In this document: in pieces, positions 1 through 11,341 of the stretch
Layout: each line of letters begins with the position of its first letter
Numbering within the stretch: the first letter of the stretch is position 1
From: Rosa chinensis
Lineage: Eukaryota; Streptophyta; Magnoliopsida; Rosales; Rosaceae
NCBI RefSeq assembly: GCF_002994745.2
Contig: NC_037094.1
Span: forward strand, 45,893,139-45,957,138
Length of the DNA stretch: 64,000 nucleotides
Direction: 5' to 3'
The notes under the pieces: model-generated
What the model saw: only the letters and a program-made list of their open reading frames with translations
Told to the model about the DNA's origin: nothing
The model's database searches: none
Translations under genes and position numbers: made by a program

Positions 1-2079
1 AATCAACTATAAGTATACTACTGTATACTGTATCATGAACTAAATTTTTCATTGAGCCAAATAAATTTATTTTGGCGTGACTAATGTGTCATTACTATGT
101 CATGTAGACTCATCTACATACATACTCTACATTGTTTAATACAACAATAATTGCAAACTTTCCGAACGAGGATATTATCATTTATCGCATATCTGCGAGT
201 TGTCACTTTAATAAGACAATTCTCCCGTCATTAGGGGGAGAAATATTATGAAAAACGATATGAATTGGTGTGTGATATTTATCCACCATGTCTTATTATT
301 ATCTTCAGAAAAAGTCTCAATCAATGATGAGAAATTGAGAAAGTGACACTTATTAAAGACAAGTTTTTGACCTAAAAATTGGTTTGGGCTCGCCACCCAC
401 CAATGGATTTCCAATCCAAATTTTTTACACGCATATTTTGCAAATGGTCAAATTAGATGGTCTTCCCGCCGTTAGGGGGAGGAAACACTATTGTAACGGC
501 GTGCATTATGTGGGATATATCCACCAAGTCCAATGTTTTAATCTCCCTTTAAGGGAATATTATACAAGCCCTATAACACTCTTCATGAGGTTATACAAAG
601 ATCCACATTCTCTAATTAATTTGTCCCAAAGAGACAGTACATTCCTAAAAGAGGAATGAGTACTTGATATCAACAAAGCTTATTATAGCTAATGCATGCA
701 TATATGAATGTGTGAGATCGAAATTTGATGATATCTCATCTATAGTAACGCTACTGAAAATCATCAGGGGTTGTATACTATAACATGTTTCGATGTGTAT
801 GTCGACAAATTATAATATTGGCCAAATTGGAAAGAGACAATTCCAATGAATTTGAATATTGTAAACGTGGTGATATATTTGGACTTTATAACCCCTAAAA
901 TACAAGAGGGTGTTCATTCTAGTGAATTAAAATCACTATGACACAAGTCTCTTTATAGAGATATGGGCTTATCATTCTTCTCCAAGCGACAACTTTTCTA
1001 TAAGTACAGTGTTATATTGACGAGAGACTTATGGCATGTTGTCTTGGCTAATATGAAGATCTTAAAGGAAAATTGCTAAAAGCAAATCCCCAAATCCTAT
1101 GTGTCATTATAAGCATATTGCTTAATCAAATCCTTGACCGATTCATATTGCCAAAGGCAAGTCCATTAATGAATGAGCTTAAAGCTCACTCATGGAATCA
1201 AAAGTTTAAAGCTCATACATACTCATTCAATTATGGTCAAAGTGACTTATTGCCTCAATGAGTACTATGACAAGACTACGAAATCGAATTCGAATCATGC
1301 TCACAATGTTGCAACATATTCTAACTTTCGCGAAGTTATGAATTTGTCTAGAGTTCATATTGAGCCTATATGAAATTATAAATTACACAAATTAATATTT
1401 ATGGCTAATTATGCCATACTTGAATTTCAATGCTCGGATAAAGGTAAATGTGTCAGTTGTTGTTCCTTTATATTGTTATTCTTTAATTAATATCTTTATC
1501 TATAATTTGAGCATATGAAATTGGTTCTACTTGAGGTAAGATTTATTATCATAGTTTTATTGGTATTACCCTAACTTTTGCAGGAATTGCAATTCATGAT
1601 GAGTCCCTTTTATGCAAAGCACACATAGTCTCACCTATGTGATCGACACACCATATCTAATATACATGGTGCATGTATTTTATTACATACATGATTGAAG
1701 CTTGCAACAATCAGGGGGAGATTCTCATCAGGGGGAGCATTCAAAATTATGCTACCTAGGACATATGCGCGTTGTACTCTTTTTCTCCTTCGACCAGGGT
1801 TGTTTTTGTCCCACTGGGTTTTTGTTACCTGACAAGGTTTTTGACGAGACAACATTAAGCGCGTCCAACACCATATCATTTAGTGGTGGACATCCAAGGG
1901 GGAGTGTTGTAAATATTATATAAATGTGGTTGTCCACTGTAAATACTCATTAGTTATGTCCTTATGATGTAAACATTACTCCTATATAAAGGGGTCTAAT
2001 GAGAATGAAATAGACACTTCTACCTCCTCCATACTCTGTTTCTCTCTTCTATCTCTATATTTTTCTCTAGTTTATAACA
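1..2079 (+). mobile_element. 3' part of a decayed Ty1/Copia LTR retrotransposon
   Basis: The block ends in the usual Copia layout: polypurine tract CCAAGGGGGAG (1893-1904), then an LTR that opens TGTTGTAAAT and closes TTTATAACA. The region before it (about 1690-1900) has the conserved non-coding Copia tail with repeated GGGGGAG purine tracts. Further left, short pieces resemble the integrase/reverse-transcriptase linker; one such piece occurs twice (around 199-290 and 441-530). All frames are broken. The 5' part lies outside the window, so no target-site duplication can be checked; the 5 bp after the LTR are ATAAT. Confidence 0.75.
1905..2079 (+). repeat. 3' LTR of the Copia element
   Basis: A 175-bp LTR bounded by TG...CA and preceded directly by a polypurine tract. 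It contains a TATA-like stretch (CCTATATAAAGG near 1981-1992), as expected for an LTR promoter. The short length is typical of small plant Copia families. Confidence 0.7.
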
Positions 2080-2510
2080 ATAATTTGATTTACTTCCATT
2101 TTTTTAATTTTTTCCATTCAGTTTTAATGTTCGTTTATTTCAATCCATATTAAAAAATTAGTAAGTGCTACTATGAGCAATGAAAAAAAGATTGATTTTT
2201 TTTTGTTCGTGTTTTAAATTTTTTACTTTCGGTGTTTATAAAAGTATTATAAAGATTGATGAAGTTTATACTAGAGCTTTTTACCAATAACTACAAAATG
2301 ACACTATTAATTACCAATAGCAAAGTCTAAAACTAATATCCCATGCGGCCAACAATTGCAACAGCCTGTTAGCCCATCCTAAAGAAAAACACTCAAATAT
2401 TACAAAAATTACCAAACATGCCACTCTCCCAAAATCAGAACAGATCCAAAATCCAAACAGTCCCAAAATCCAGATCCCAAAATCAAAACCGTCCCAAAAT
2501 CAAGATCCTC
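2080..2510. other. AT-rich intergenic DNA, no gene seen
   Basis: No supported gene. The right end (about 2395-2510) is a degenerate short repeat built on CCCAAAATC and CCAAAATCCA. Confidence 0.5.
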
Positions 2511-2518
2511 CCTAGGGC

Positions 2519-2765
2519 TCAGGCGAAGCTAGGCGGCGAAGCAGCCCGCCAAGCTCCGACGAAGCAGCCAGCTAAGTGAGCGGCGAAGCAGCCGGCCAAG
2601 CGAGGCTGTGAAGCTAAGCGACGAAGCTTCGGCAAAGCTAGGCGACGGAGCAACCGACCAAGTGAGCGGCGAAGCGAGGCTGTGAAACAACCAGCGGGCG
2701 AAGTGAAGCGGCGAAGCAGCCGGCGAAGGGAGGCTGCGAAGCTAGACAACGAAGCGAGGGCGTGA
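2519..2765. repeat. GC-rich GCGAAGC minisatellite
   Basis: A roughly 250-bp island of diverged short units built on GGCGAAGC and GGCTGTGAAGC, much richer in GC than its surroundings. The minus strand is open for 76 codons only because the repeat avoids stops; the translation is low-complexity Leu/Arg/Ala/Ser and is not considered a gene. Confidence 0.7.
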
Positions 2766-3111
2766 CCCCGGAGGCGAGGCTTCTATGATACTAGGGCTTG
2801 AAGGTCAGTAGAGAAATTTGTAGCTTTAGCTGAGAAATTCTGAGGGTCAGTACCTTCAACCTCATGTTGTCACAGGTTTTGGCATGGGTAAGCTATAATG
2901 GATTATGTGTTCAGTAGCTATAGTATGATTATTAGTTTTGTATTGAGAGTCAGTAGCTTTAGTTTTGTGTTTATGTTAGTTTCTTATGGGATTGTTGGTG
3001 TTGTGTAATGCTTTAGTTTTGGGTTTTGTCATCCCTTATATTCTGTGTTGCCGGTTGACTTGCAAGATGGAGCTAATGAAAGCAATGCTGATGTGAGCAA
3101 ACGCAAGAAGG

Positions 3112-3228
3112 CCATAGTATACTACTGGAGGTCTGTATACTACTGGGGTCAGTATACTACTGGGGATCAGTACACTACTGATAGGGCTAGTATACTACTG
3201 GAGATCAGTATACTACTGAGGGTCACTA
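3112..3228. repeat. TATACTACTGG tandem array
   Basis: Six or seven imperfect units of about 18 bp sharing GTATACTACTGGGG. The core TATACTACTG is the most conserved part. It lies about 135 bp left of the hAT-like element at 3364. Confidence 0.75.
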
Positions 3229-3363
3229 CTCTTGAAAATTCTGCTGGAGAAACTTCTTCACCACGAGAAGTTGTGGAATTCAAAGCAACTTGTATGTGAA
3301 AGCAGCAAAGCCAGAGATAAATGATATAGTGTTCAAGTTTCATATTGTAATATGTATAAATAG

Positions 3364-4365
3364 CAAGGACCAAAATATCAAGTTTCGAGGAAATATCGAT
3401 GGTCCCGAAAACGGAAATTTCGACGGAAATATCGAGGATATATCGATTTCGGTAAATAATCAAGAAAAATGATGGAAATTTGAAGAAAAACATGGAAATT
3501 TTAAGTGAAACTTTTAGATATGTTTATTTTATCAATTGTCTACTATATATAGAAAGAAAACCTTGAATAAACCTTGTTATATAGTAATTTGTAATAATTT
3601 AAGATGAAACGGTAAATGCTGAATCGTCGATAACTCTGAAATTTTTTTAAATAAACATCTAATTTTTTTTTTTTATGGCTAGAAACCCAATGGGAGGCTA
3701 AGCCATCACGCCTTATATACATTTTTTTGTACATATCATACATTACACCTTGAATTACATGAGTAACTTAGAACCACGTAGAAGACCTATGAGGTACAAG
3801 GTATGAAGATTATTTGGTGCAAGGTATGAAGATTATTTAAAACTATTTATAGAAGTTATAATTTGAAATGTTGTTGTAAAATATTTGAACATTTAGTAAA
3901 AAAAAAAAATTCAATATAGTAATTAAGTGTTTCAAGTTAGTTATTGATTGGACGTGTATCTAAATTTTCAGATTCGTAGGCAAATGAATATATATTAGAA
4001 TGTTGTGATTAATACATAAAAGTTTGTGTAGCAGAGTTAGCAAACCCTCTCAAAGGGTAGTGGGATGACCAAGGTTCGATCTTTGGTGTTGTTGTTGGTT
4101 TTTTGGATTGAATTTTATGCCAACTACTCATCCACCACACGTGTTGGGCCCACGGAGATTGACTTTACATGTGAGAATTGTTGGTGGAGATGGAATGTAT
4201 GGGAAAATATCGAAAATATCAAAAATTTCGGGAAATATCGGAAATATCGGGAAATATCGAAAATTTCGACCGAAATTGTCATGGTATGTTATGGATATAT
4301 CGGGCCTCCAAAAAAACGAAATTTTCGGCAAAATTTCGCCCATTTTTTCGATTTTTCAGTCCTTG
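3364..4365. mobile_element. Non-autonomous hAT-like element with GAAATATCG arrays
   Basis: The ends form a terminal inverted repeat: CAAGGACCAAAATATCAA on the left and, reverse-complemented, CAAGGACTGAAAAATCGA on the right. The flanks carry a perfect 8-bp duplication, ATAAATAG (3356-3363 and 4366-4373), which is the hAT hallmark. The interior is non-coding. Near both ends it has many copies of GGAAATATCG / GAAATTTCG (about 3388-3500 and 4200-4345), in keeping with subterminal transposase-binding repeats. A tRNA-like box B, GGTTCGATCTTTGG, sits near 4073. Confidence 0.75.
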
Positions 4366-4373
4366 ATAAATAG

Positions 4374-5128
4374 TTTTTGGAATTATTATTCAAATGTATT
4401 GTTTCTAGAAATATTATTTTTTATAATGCTACTGACATTCAGCAGTGTTAATTCACATTATCAAACCCATAAGGGCAGATTTGTAATTTACTTGTCAATA
4501 GAAATAATTCAAAAATAAAAGAAATCTGACAGCAAGGTATAATACTTTGCGCATGGGCCCTACACACTAGCTCATGGAAATTTAAAAAAACAGGCCTGCT
4601 CATGGTAATTTATGAAAAAAAAATGTAGGTAGTGGTAATTTGCTATTTATATTAATGGTTTTGTGAATTGAATAACGAATTAATGATGAGGACGCAACAA
4701 AAAGATAAAAAAGAAAATTGTAATAAATTTAAATTTGGATGAGGGGATGAAGATTAATGTTATCAGAAAAGAAATTAAGTAGTTTTCTATTTAATTAGTT
4801 ATGTATTTAATTTTCCTTAAAGATTTAAATTTTAGAAAATTAGTGTACTTATTAGTCATTTTGCATTGGATAATATAGTTTTTTAATAATTCAAATATTT
4901 GTAGGGTGAACAAAGAAGATGGTAGGGTGGTAATAGTCGCACCCTTTTAAAAGTCGTTATATGTGATTGCTGGATAAATTTTAGGGCCAATGATAAAAAA
5001 AGTTATTTTCAAGTGCCTTATTATAATTCAGGACACACAAATGTCCTCATGATAACTAAGGTCACCTCTTTACAACCTACCATTAGAAATAATAAAATTT
5101 ACAATTCATGCCATCGTCTCCTGCTTCC

Positions 5129-5131
<3 letters not shown>
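4374..5131. other. AT-rich intergenic DNA, no gene seen
   Basis: No coding signal and no transposon ends recognised. The right end is CT-rich and leads into the microsatellite at 5132, which may be the old 5' leader of the isocitrate dehydrogenase pseudogene beyond the hAT element. Confidence 0.4.

Positions 5132-5172
<41 letters not shown>
5132..5172. repeat. (CT)n microsatellite
   Basis: About 20 uninterrupted CT units. It abuts the left target-site duplication of the hAT element. Confidence 0.95.
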
Positions 5173-5176
<4 letters not shown>

Positions 5177-5180
5177 ATTG

Positions 5181-8100
5181 TAGGGCTGGGCTCGGGTCGG
5201 CCCGGCTCGGTTTTGGGCCCAACCCAAGTTCGACACGTTTCAGCTGGTTGGGCAAAAAATTGGGTCGAAAACTATTTCTAAATGGAGTGGGCCGAAATAT
5301 TCGGTGGGCCGAAAATTCAGTTCGGCTCAGTTCGTGTTCAGTCTGAGTTGGGCTTTTTTTTTAAATTTATTTACAGCCCAATTTTTCCAGATCACTAAAT
5401 CTATTTGTACAATAACCTGAACAGTTTCAAGCAAAAGAATTTGGCCCAAATTACCTAGAAACAACCATAAATAGTTAAATACTAGGCTGAGCTTTCAATA
5501 CAAGATGGTGTGAAGTCTAAAAACCCTAAAACCTAGTTCAATAGTTCATTACAAGAACTTCACAAATCATAAAGGAAAGTTCAACACATCGCAAAGTCCA
5601 GAAACAGCTAAACACTTAGTTCATTACAGACCGAAATTGAACCATAAAAGAGTTTCAAACTTAAAACTTGAAAGAAAAAGTTCTTGATCTCCAAAAGTGA
5701 AAAAAAGTTCATTAAAGCCTAGAAATGCAGATCTGCAAGTGTGCACCAAACACCAAAACAACATTCCCCTCACAGCTTTAAGTCTTTAACCCAACATTCA
5801 TGCTTCATTATCCTCAACTGTTATTACGACAGATCCTACAAATCAAAAGAACTTATTCAAATCAGTTTAAGTGTTTAACACACAAACTAGCAACATATTC
5901 ACAACAGTTTAACACACAAACCAGCAACATATTCACAGTAAACACAAAATAATCAACCAACAATCTTATTTTATAACAAACTGAGCAAAGTAACAAAGAA
6001 CAAAAGAAAGTTACCTGATTCAAGCTTTTCAAGCTCACCGTATAGCTCCAACTCTAACTTAGTAGGCTCGTTGTACTCATTGAAAGCTCCACCCCTTAAC
6101 CAATCATTGAGACAAACCAGCCCTTCAACCATATTATTAGGAGTTAATGAAGCTCGAAATGGGTCTACAACCTTTTTCCCTAGGCTGAAAGCCGACTCCG
6201 AAGCCACCGTTGAAGCTGGAACAGCAAAGATATCCTTTGCAATCTTTGACAGAATTGGGTACCTAACTGCATTCTCCTTCCACCAACCTAAAAGTTGGAA
6301 ATTTGTGCTCGCTGGGTCTTCTACAGCTTCAAGCAAATACTTGTCGACTTTATTCCTGATCTCCACCACCTATTTCTCCTGCCTAAGCTTCATAAACTTA
6401 CTTAATGATGCAGCAGCATGTGAGTCCTCTTCCCCAACTGCAGCTTGCTGCTCAAAACGAGGTTGTGTTATATCATTTGAGGCTTGGGCAGCCACGGGAT
6501 CAGATTGATGATACTCCAAGTAGAGCTGCAAGAGGCACCTCCTCACCTCATCGACCATAAATTGCACCATGCTGTTGTCCGGATGCAGTTTTGGAAAAAA
6601 ATATTCAAGATACAATAATTTGTATCTTGGATCTAGGACAACAGCAAGCAGCAAGGCCGTGTTAATGTCTTCCAACTTCAACCAATACTTGTCGAATTTT
6701 TTCTTCATGGAGGACCCTATGCTAACCATCAAAGGATCATCACTAGCTGCACATTCTTCTAATTCATCGATTATGGTGCAAATCCACTGAACATGTTGGT
6801 TTGAAGTTACTACCTTGGTCCTACTAAAACTCAAGGTTGCATCGTAAAAGATCTTAAGGAACTTCACTAACCTTGCAGCTTTCTCCCAATCTTCATTCTT
6901 AGGCGGCCCAGCCCTCTTGCTTCCCCCAACTCTCTCCAGAAAATAATTCTCATACTGCTGATCCTCATCTTCAAGCCTAGATAAGGCCTACCTATACTTA
7001 ACAGCAATGTCAAGCATGAAATAGGTGGAGTTCCACCGTGTGCAGACATCTAAAGGCACTATACCCCCTTTATGTTCAACCTTCTCTCTAGATGCACACT
7101 TCCTAAACTTTTCAAGTCTAGCAGGTGAACTTCTAATGAACTTAACAGCATTTCTAATTGCATCGATGGAGGAATCAAGCTCCTCCATCCCATCCCTCAC
7201 AATCAAATTCAAGACATGGCAGCAGCATCTAACATGTAGAAAACTCCCACCTAGCACTAAACACTTCCAATTTCCAATCTTCTCCTTCATGTATTCAAGT
7301 GCAACTTGATTACTCGAAGCATTATCAACTACAATGCTAAAAACCCTCTCGATACCCCAATTAATGAAGCAAGACTCTACCAATTTCCCTATAGTCTTTC
7401 CCTTGTGGTTTGGAATAACACAAAAATTTATAATTCTTTTATGCAAAGTCCAAGTGTCATCTATGAAATGGGCAGTGAGTACTAGGTAATTGATATCTTG
7501 GACCGAAGTCCAAGTATTAGTGGTAAGTGAAACCCTCATATTATTCCTAGCTAGAAACTCTCTTATCTTTTCCTTCTCAAATTGGTACAGATCCCAAATA
7601 TCTCTACAGATTGTCCTACGACTAGGAACAACAAACTTTGGCTGAGAAATTTTCATGAATTCCTGAAACCCTTGCCCATCTACATGACTAAAAGGTAATT
7701 CATCCGTCACAATAATCCTAGCACATGCTCTTCTACAACTCATAGGATCATAAGCTATAGATATTAAATTACCACCTTTTTCAGCATATTCGAAAGCAAG
7801 GAATCTCTGTTTTTTTGCAGGGATGTAAACTGGACACTTCTTGCACTGGTACCACATGTGAGTCCTCATTGATGTCGTCCCATTGGATTTGGAATCGCAA
7901 GCATAGGTCTGGGGGCAGTACTTGCACTTTGCTCTTGGTCTTTCCATCTTTGAACCATCCGGATTCTTCATCTTCACAAAGTGATCCCAAGCTACTGACT
8001 GGTTTTTCCTCTTCACAATTTCTTCAGCTTGACTTGTTGCAGTGTCACTCGGATTGGATGTAGGATCCGGGGTCTGTGACGTTCCTTCCATAAACTGAGA

Positions 8101-8994
8101 AAAGAACAGAAACATGATTAAACAGCAACATAAATTTCCAATAGCAACAACAACAGATCAAACAATATGAACAAGTGAACAATAACAACAGCAAACATCA
8201 TCTCTCACAAAATTCAAAACCCTAATTTCAGACCAAGCTCGAAACAAAACTCACAAAACCCAGCAAACATCATCTCTCACAAAACTCAAAACATTATTCC
8301 AGACACAACATCATCTCTCCTAAAATTGAAACCCTAATTTCATATATAAATAAAACAACAACAGGAAGCAAACAAACATTATCCCAGATCAAACTCTTAG
8401 CGTCCTAATTTCATAGATCGAAACATAAAACCAAAAAAAATTGAAGCAAAAAGCCAAATTTCACTACCGAATCCATTTGCAGCAAAATAATTCGAGAGCC
8501 CTCCAAACCCCAATCAAAACAACAACAAAGTGAGAATAGATGTAGGGAGAGATGAGGAAAAAGAGCGAGAGATGAGGAGTATTTTGCTGCTTTGTGTATG
8601 ATTTAGATGTAGGGAGAAAGAGAGCGTACTGAGAGACTGAGAGTCGAGAGAAAAGTTGAAAACAGCGAGGTGAGTGTGGGAATAAGTGAATGAGAGAGTG
8701 GGTTGAATTAGGTTAGGATTTCTGGTGATCAGGTGAGGTCAAGCTCACATGAAACCTCTTAAGAACCAATCATAATTTGACACCTATTAAAATTAATAAA
8801 AAATAATATGTTATATTAAAATTCGGCCGGTTCGGTTTATTTCGGTCGGTGCAGAGGAAAGGCCCGATTCCGACCCGGTTTAGTCCGGTCTGGTCCGGTT
8901 GATGGCATTTTTCTTCCGGTTCGGTAACCGCAACCTATTTTCCGGCCTGGTTCGGCCGGTTTTCTCCTTCCAGTTCGGTTTCTGCCCGCCCCTA
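5181..8994 (-). mobile_element. hAT transposon, nearly complete (3.8 kb)
   Basis: The left end reads TAGGGCTGGGC; the right end, reverse-complemented, reads TAGGGGCGGGC. They are flanked by an 8-bp target-site duplication with one mismatch: CACAATTG (5173-5180) and CTCAATTG (8995-9002). Subterminal zones are full of CCGGTTCGG / GGGCTCGG motifs on both sides. The only gene is a BED-finger hAT transposase on the minus strand. The element sits between a CT-rich stretch and the ATG of an IDH pseudogene. Confidence 0.9.
5798..8091 (-). pseudogene. hAT transposase (BED zinc finger, RICESLEEPER/ZBED type), two in-frame stops
   Basis: Reading leftward, a BED finger comes first (CKYC, then RTHMWYQC), then the hAT catalytic-core blocks (VDNASSNQVALEYM; CCCHVLNLIV), and finally the C-terminal hAT dimerisation domain (ASTVASESAFSLGKKVVDPF). 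The frame is continuous except for two TAG codons at 6988-6990 and 6370-6372; coding similarity continues in the same frame across both. A phase-1 intron is inferred from donor CAG|GTAACT (exon ends 6015) and acceptor TTGTAG (exon resumes 5835), with a 12-residue last exon ending TGA at 5798-5800. The total is about 700 codons, normal for the family. I took the Met at 8091 (MEGTSQ) because an AG acceptor-like CAG lies just upstream; an in-frame Met also exists at 8115. Both stops could arise by one C-to-T or G-to-A change, so it died recently. Confidence 0.9.
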
Positions 8995-9013
8995 CTCAAT
9001 TGGCCTCACCGCC

Positions 9014-9352
9014 ATGGCTCGAAGATCTTCTGCCACCTTCTAACAAAGCCCGACCCGGCATCGCGGTCTAAACCCGATCGTTCACCTACATGCCCCCACC
9101 CAGCGAAGGAGCTCCGCCTGCCGTAACCAAAATCCACGGTGACGGAATCGGACCGCTAGTCAGGAATGCCGTCGAGAAGGTGATGGAGGAGATGCACTCG
9201 CCGATTTACTTCGAGAAGTACGATGTCACTGACGAGATGCTGAGGGTGCAGGAGGAGGTGATTGAGTAGATCAGGAAGAACAAGGTGTGCCTGAAAGGTG
9301 AGCTGGCGACGCCAATGGGCAGCCGCATTAACTCGCTGAACATGTCAATGAC
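9014..9352 (+). pseudogene. NAD-dependent isocitrate dehydrogenase regulatory subunit, 5' fragment
   Basis: The ATG at 9014 begins MARRS, like the mitochondrial leader of plant IDH regulatory subunits. After a frameshift the sequence reads FTYMPPPSEGAPPAVTKI, then HGDGIGPLVRNAVEKVMEEM, then YFEKYDV and RKNKVCLKGELATPMG. This order matches the N-terminal nucleotide-binding region of IDH. The catalytic part is missing. It is dead: at least one frameshift between leader and body, a TAG at 9267-9269, and an abrupt end in a short tandem repeat. The body has no intron over this span, so a processed copy is possible. The hAT element lies about 12 bp upstream of its ATG. Confidence 0.8.
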
Positions 9353-9462
9353 AATGTCAGTTACATGATCAGTTACATACATTGTAAGTTACATAGTCAA
9401 TTACATAATCAGTTACATGGTCAGTTACATACATTGTAAGTGACATGGTCAATCACATGACC
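9350..9462. repeat. AGTTACATGGTC short tandem repeat
   Basis: About nine diverged 12-bp units of the form AGTTACATnnTC. A larger duplication is visible inside it (TCAGTTACATACATTGTAAG occurs twice). It replaces the rest of the IDH fragment. Confidence 0.75.
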
Positions 9463-9937
9463 TTCTGGCTAAACCCGTAGGACCCCGCCTTGTTCAGAAT
9501 CTGATCCCTGCAATTTTAATCCTTCCATTCTTGCCGACGACGACGTGTTTCGGCTTGATCGCGGCGGAAGATGAAGAAGAAGAAGAAGTGACGTGATTAA
9601 GGCGAAGAGCGACGAAGCCAGAGATCGAGAAAAAAATAACAAAGCTGTGGATTGAAGCTCCAAAACCGAGATTACGTATCGTCGTAGACAGACAGAGCGC
9701 AATCGGAAGTTGGCGGTGGAGAAAGAACCTTCGATCAAATCAAATCAAGCTTTCTGATAAAAAGAGAGAGAAAATTTGAACTCTAAACTTTTGATTGAAC
9801 AGTTATAAACGTTTGTTACCTTTAGGGGCAGAATCAGAATAAAAAAATAAATTAAAAACTGACCTTTTTTAACATCACTTCATTATTATTGCTTTCATGA
9901 GACTAAAAACATAATAATAAAAAAGAAGGTCTCTCTC
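9463..9937. other. Unassigned sequence
   Basis: An 89-codon minus-strand ORF (9469-9738) has a Leu/Ser-rich, leader-like composition but no family I recognise. The stretch 9864-9915 is AT-rich and resembles the sequence directly after the poly(A) at 11,100. Confidence 0.35.
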
Positions 9938-11100
9938 TCTCTCTGAGCGGAGGCGAACCTGGGGTTTTCAGAAGGGTGGTCTACATTCGTCCGACAGCGC
10001 GTCTATGGACGTTGTCGTCGGATGGGATCTATTGTTAAGCAATCAAAGGTCCCTCAATCGGGGTTTTCTTGCTCCGGATCAGGGGTTTTGGTATCAGATT
10101 GCAGGGGTGTTCGAGGTGGCGGGGTGGGTGAGGCTCAGTTCTAGCAGGATGAAGTGGTGGGGCAGATGGGCTGTGGAAGTCGGATCCAAGGTTAGGCTGG
10201 TTGCACGAGGATGGTGGATGTGAGTTGATTCGCTTTGTTTCGGGGATGGGAGTATTTCCAGATCCGATTGGGGCATGGTGGCTGGTAGTTCAGAGTCTTG
10301 GGACAATTGGGTTGGAGAAGCGGTGGCCGAGGGTGGGCTATTGGAGGTTTCGATCCGGTTCGGTGGTTTCTCCTAAGTTGGTAGCAGACTGTTGTAGATG
10401 GTGGCTGGACACAAGGGAGGGAGGTCTGATGCAGGCGAGAGCGATCTCTCTCAGGCGGTGGCGACTCGGCTCTGGTGGTGGCCACTGTTTGGGTCTGGGA
10501 TTATGCTTAGGTTTGAGCCCACTGTTTGGGTCTGGCCCAAGTTGTTTTATTTTTATTTTTTACAATTTTTATTTTGGTATGTTGTCTAGGTTGGATGCGT
10601 TTTATGCGCCCAATAAAATCCTACATATATTGTGTAGGCCTAATCGGGCTTTGTGCCTGGGTATGCACTCTAAGTGTCTTGTCTGCTCTAGGTTGGCGGC
10701 AACTTATTTGTTTCGTCAAATGGGCGCTGCCGCCTAGTGGCAGGGTGAGACTAAGTGTCGTTGGATTTACTTTTCGGTGGCAACATAGGAGGAAAGCTGT
10801 GCTAAAGCAGGTAATTATGCTATGTTATACGCGGGGTAATATCGAGTTATCTTTCTGCTATGTCACCGCTATGTTAAAGCAAATGAAGTAGTTATTGCAC
10901 TCCTTGCTAGTTGGTGCTTGTTAGAATACAAGTCTCCTGTAGAGATTTCTGATATTATTTCGGAAAAGTTTCTAGATACTTATGTCCCCCCCCTTGTATT
11001 CGACAGAGGTTTAGGCTCAATGTCCCCCCTTGTATTCGACAGTTTCATTAATCAAGACTTGAGGGCAGCCGCACCAGCTCTTTATTTAAAAAAAAAAAAA
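9938..11100 (+). mobile_element. Probable LINE-like retroposon, no reverse transcriptase
   Basis: It starts CTCTCTGAGCGGAGGCGAACC, much like plant L1 leaders, and ends TTATTTAAAAAAAAAAAA, a poly(A) tail. A sequence starting CCCCCTTGTATTCGACAG occurs twice near the 3' end. The interior is G+T-rich with overlapping short ORFs (for example 10201-10737) and no recognisable domain. Flanks at 9864-9915 and 11100-11150 are similar but imperfect, and are longer than a normal target-site duplication. The assignment rests on the two ends only. Confidence 0.4.
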
Positions 11101-11341
11101 CATTACTTCATTATTCATAAAGACTAAATTAATATTATTGACAATTAATTATGAACATTTTTATCAAGTGGGAAACTAAGTGACATTTTTATCATTTCAC
11201 TATCTAATAGTGACATTTTCCCTTATTTCCCTTAAATTTAAATTATATTTTTATTTATTGAAAAGTAATATAAATCTAAAATTAGTGGAAATTGCCAATT
11301 CGAATGTTGCTTCCGGCAGCAGTGAATCAGATTGACTGTCA
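11101..11341. other. AT-rich upstream region of the JMJ gene
   Basis: Short AT-rich spacer. It contains a local repeat (AGTGACATTTT twice, 11181-11220) and an A/T block at 11236-11260 that could serve as a core promoter, but no clear TATA box with start site can be assigned. Confidence 0.3.

Noticed and set aside
2519..2749. 76-codon minus-strand ORF
   Set aside because: Translation of a minisatellite.
4030..4090. Possible second SINE (GGTTCGATCTTTGG box B)
   Set aside because: Box A is weak and no flanking duplication was found; it lies inside the hAT-like element and may be part of it.
10201..10737. 178-codon ORF
   Set aside because: Two further frames overlap it and the composition is Gly/Trp/Arg/Leu-rich; it lies in a G+T-rich retroposon body without any recognisable domain.
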